Assembly (NCBI GenBank): GCA_036497285.1
Contig: DASXJR010000069.1
Location: 23,121-87,120 of the forward strand
Source: RYN-133 sp036497285
Lineage (GTDB): Bacteria; Actinomycetota; Actinomycetes; Mycobacteriales; Jatrophihabitantaceae
Direction: 5' to 3'
Length of the DNA stretch: 64,000 nt
The position numbers were made by a program, and so were the translations under genes. Under the pieces are notes generated by a model. It did no database searches. It had not been told where the DNA came from and saw only the letters and a program-made list of their open reading frames with translations. Positions 62,210-64,000 of this stretch are shown here, one piece after another (within the stretch, counting starts at the first letter, position 1; each line of letters begins with the position of its first letter).

Positions 62210-62532
62210 CGGAACTCGACGACCAGGCGCGACACGAGTCCGCCGGGCGTCCAGGTCAGCGCCATGGCGCCCGCACCGCCGCGCGTCCACTCGAACTCGA
62301 TCACGTCGCCGAGGTCGTCGGAACTCACCGAGCGCACCTCGATGGTGTCGTCGGGCGGGTTGTCACGATAGGCGGTTGCGATCGCGGTCCGGCCGACGAA
62401 CGGGCCGGCCGGCACGTTGACGAAGTCCATCCGGGCGTCGACGGCGAACCCGTCCGCGAACGCCGCCCAGTCGCCGGACCGCACCGCTGCGTTGAACCGC
62501 GCGGCGTGCTCCTCGGCGCTGTCAGCCACCAC
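62206..62532 (-). CDS. SnoaL/NTF2-like small protein
   Basis: A 108-residue cone-fold protein with AARFNAAVRSGDWAAFADGF, FVNVPAGPFVGRTAI and the closing strand LVSRLVVEFR, as in the SnoaL-like domain. Function unknown; may isomerise or bind a small molecule. GTG 62532 overlaps the end of the upstream DUF5302 gene by eleven bases. Confidence 0.82.
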   Translation of the reverse strand: MVADSAEEHAARFNAAVRSGDWAAFADGFAVDARMDFVNVPAGPFVGRTAIATAYRDNPPDDTIEVRSVSSDDLGDVIEFEWTRGGAGAMALTWTPGGLVSRLVVEFR

Positions 62533-62692
62533 TCTTGCGGCGGAAGGTGCGCTTACCGCCTACCTTGGCGTGCTCCCCATGCACCTTCGAGTCGTTGTGC
62601 GCTGCGCCGTTGTTCGCGTGGTTCTGGTTGCGCTTGCGCTCGAGGGCCTCGCGGAACTTGTCTTTGGTGGGGTCAGCGGATTTCTCGGGCAT
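62522..62692 (-). CDS. DUF5302 small protein
   Basis: A 56-residue very polar actinobacterial protein with MPEKSADPTKDKFREALERK and the closing AKVGGKRTFRRKSGG that marks the family. Function unknown. ATG 62692 is the start; a much longer antisense frame that includes it is not real. It is divergent from the alcohol dehydrogenase gene. Confidence 0.88.
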   Translation of the reverse strand: MPEKSADPTKDKFREALERKRNQNHANNGAAHNDSKVHGEHAKVGGKRTFRRKSGG

Positions 62693-62752
62693 GTGCCCAG
62701 CCTGACACGTCGGTGGGTGCAGAGGAAAGCAAGATCCGGGTAGAACACGACC

Positions 62753-63808
62753 ATGCGAACTGTAACCGCTTACGCCACTCCGTCCGCCAAGGCACCGTTC
62801 GAGAAGGTCGAGATCCAACGACGCGACCTCGGTCCCAAGGACGTATTGATCAAGATCGAGTTCGCCGGCATCTGCCACTCCGACATCCACACCGGCCGCA
62901 ACGAGTGGGGCGAGGCGCACTTCCCGCTCGTGCCCGGCCACGAGATCGCCGGCGTCGTCGCCGCCGTCGGCAGCGACGTCACGAAGTACGCCGCCGGCGA
63001 CCGGGTCGGCGTCGGCTGCCTGGTCGACTCGTGCGGTCAGTGCGAGAACTGCCGCAACGACGAGGAGCAGTTCTGCCTCGGCGACGGCGCGGTCGGCACC
63101 TACAACAGCCAGGACTACCACCACGACAACGCCTGGACCGACGGCGGCTACAGCCAGAACATTGTCGTCAGCGAGAACTTCGTGCTGCGCGTCCCGGACT
63201 CGATGGGCCTGGACGTGGCCGCGCCGCTGCTGTGCGCGGGCATCACCACCTACTCGCCGTTGCATCACTGGGGGGCCGGTCCCGGCAAGAAAGTCGCGGT
63301 CATCGGCATGGGCGGCCTCGGTCACATGGGCGTCAAGATCGCCCACGCCATGGGCGCCGAGGTCACCGTGCTGTCCCGGACGCTGTCCAAGCAGGACGAC
63401 GGCGCGAAGCTCGGCGCGGACCACTACCGTGCGACCGAGGACCGGCAGACCTTCACCGACCTCGCCGGCACGTTCGACCTGATCCTCAACACGGTGTCGG
63501 CCAACATGCCGATCGGCGACTACCTGGGCCTGCTCAAGGCCTACGGCGTCATCGTGAACGTGGGCGCGCCGGCCGAGCCGATGGAGGTCAACGCCTCCGG
63601 CCTCATCGGCGGCAACAAGGTCTGGGCCGGCTCGAACATCGGCGGTATCGCCGAGACCCAGCAGATGCTCGACTTCTGCGGCGAGCACGGCCTCGGCGCC
63701 GAGGTCGAGACGATCAGCGGCGCGCAGATCGACGCGGCCTGGGACCGGGTGGTCGACGGAGACGTCCGCTACCGGTTCGTCATCGACACCGCCACCTTCG
63801 ACGACTGA
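62753..63808 (+). CDS. Zinc-dependent NAD(P) alcohol dehydrogenase, CAD family
   Basis: A 351-residue medium-chain alcohol/aldehyde dehydrogenase. Catalytic zinc ligands are in GICHSDIH and LVPGHEIAG. Structural zinc ligands are the Cys residues of CGQCENCRNDEEQFC. The cofactor site is VIGMGGLGHMGVKIAHAMGA. The LSRTLSKQDDGAKLGAD segment after it fits the cinnamyl alcohol dehydrogenase (AdhA) group that prefers NADP. ATG 62753 is the start. It probably reduces a range of aldehydes. Confidence 0.92.
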   Translation: MRTVTAYATPSAKAPFEKVEIQRRDLGPKDVLIKIEFAGICHSDIHTGRNEWGEAHFPLVPGHEIAGVVAAVGSDVTKYAAGDRVGVGCLVDSCGQCENCRNDEEQFCLGDGAVGTYNSQDYHHDNAWTDGGYSQNIVVSENFVLRVPDSMGLDVAAPLLCAGITTYSPLHHWGAGPGKKVAVIGMGGLGHMGVKIAHAMGAEVTVLSRTLSKQDDGAKLGADHYRATEDRQTFTDLAGTFDLILNTVSANMPIGDYLGLLKAYGVIVNVGAPAEPMEVNASGLIGGNKVWAGSNIGGIAETQQMLDFCGEHGLGAEVETISGAQIDAAWDRVVDGDVRYRFVIDTATFDD

Positions 63809-63827
63809 GTAGTAATAGGTCGATCCG

Positions 63828-63881
63828 GACCGCGGGGCGGGGCGGGGCGGGGCGGGGCCAGCAAGCCCCGCCCCCGCGGTC
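63828..63881 (+). terminator. Long GC hairpin with five GGGG runs after the dehydrogenase
   Basis: GACCGCGGG (63828-63836) pairs with CCCGCGGTC (63873-63881) and the inner GGGGC units pair with GCCCCG. The 5' arm holds five GGGG runs at 63834-63857, each one C apart. It begins 20 bases after the stop codon. Confidence 0.7.
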
Positions 63882-63885
63882 GTCC

Positions 63886-63934
63886 CTGGCCTATGCCCAG
63901 AGGTAGAGGGCCGGGGCGTCCGGGCATAGGCCAG
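63886..63934. repeat. 13-bp perfect inverted repeat
   Basis: CTGGCCTATGCCC (63886-63898) and GGGCATAGGCCAG (63922-63934) are exact inverse copies with a 23-base loop. It may be a second terminator for a convergent gene beyond the window, or a mobile repeat. Confidence 0.7.
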
Positions 63935-64000
63935 AGTTCTAGCTGCGCGGTGACGCGCCAGGCAGGCGGGCGCGCCCAGACTCGGGGCATGAATGAACGC

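Noticed and set aside
62693..63688. Long N-terminal extension of the DUF5302 frame
   Set aside because: It is antisense to the alcohol dehydrogenase; DUF5302 proteins are about 55-60 residues and begin at the ATG at 62692.

Overview
The window is high-GC DNA from an actinomycete. The evidence is frequent GTG/TTG starts, the core order mfd - SurA-like lipoprotein - mazG - eno - ftsB/divIC - DUF501 - ppx, and actinobacterial families such as DUF4235 and DUF5302. A Frankineae-like soil actinomycete is a guess; no rRNA is present to fix the taxon.

Bases 1-49133 form one very large exopolysaccharide/capsule locus. It opens with the 3' end of galE. Two separately organised arms follow. The left arm (about 1.3-24.7 kb) holds sugar transferase A, a 1395-residue secreted propeller/malectin/PKD protein, a lipoprotein, a degenerate tyrosine-kinase-like protein, a Wzy-Wzz fusion, two sulfotransferases, two GH26-like hydrolases, a WecG/TagA/CpsF transferase, a Wzx flippase, a PAP2 phosphatase homologue, an APH-fold kinase, a GT2 and a second propeller protein. 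The right arm (25.7-49.1 kb) holds sugar transferase B, two GT4 and two GT2 enzymes in a run of overlapping genes, a lipoprotein, a 1499-residue propeller/FN3/LamG/PKD protein, a second flippase, a further GT4, a second polymerase-like protein, another GT2, an intact BY-kinase (Wzc type) beside its LMW phosphatase (Wzb type), a parallel beta-helix protein, a second APH-fold kinase and a third sulfotransferase.

Together the locus has the parts of a Wzx/Wzy-type pathway: priming sugar-1-phosphate transferases, glycosyltransferases, flippases, polymerases and chain-length/kinase control. Added to it are sulfation, trimming hydrolases and a set of very large surface proteins with sugar-binding folds. 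Many parts occur twice or three times as diverged paralogues, so either two related polysaccharides are made or one locus was duplicated and rearranged.

Bases 49281-57319 are conserved housekeeping genes: transcription-coupled repair, nucleotide hydrolysis, glycolysis, division and exopolyphosphatase. Bases 57542-63808 carry small conserved actinobacterial genes, a family-5 uracil-DNA glycosylase, NDH-2, a thioesterase, an SRPBCC protein, a methyltransferase, a zinc alcohol dehydrogenase, and one unusual tRNA (60908-60980) with a UAA anticodon but no long variable arm. Rare TTA codons occur in at least five of the exopolysaccharide genes.

Regulatory and repeat structures include three 23-bp-phased ATTGATC repeats (22609-22661), an inverted-repeat leader before sugar transferase B, a 28-bp perfect palindrome with outer arms after mfd, an 18-bp in-frame minisatellite, and a hairpin with five GGGG runs after the alcohol dehydrogenase gene.
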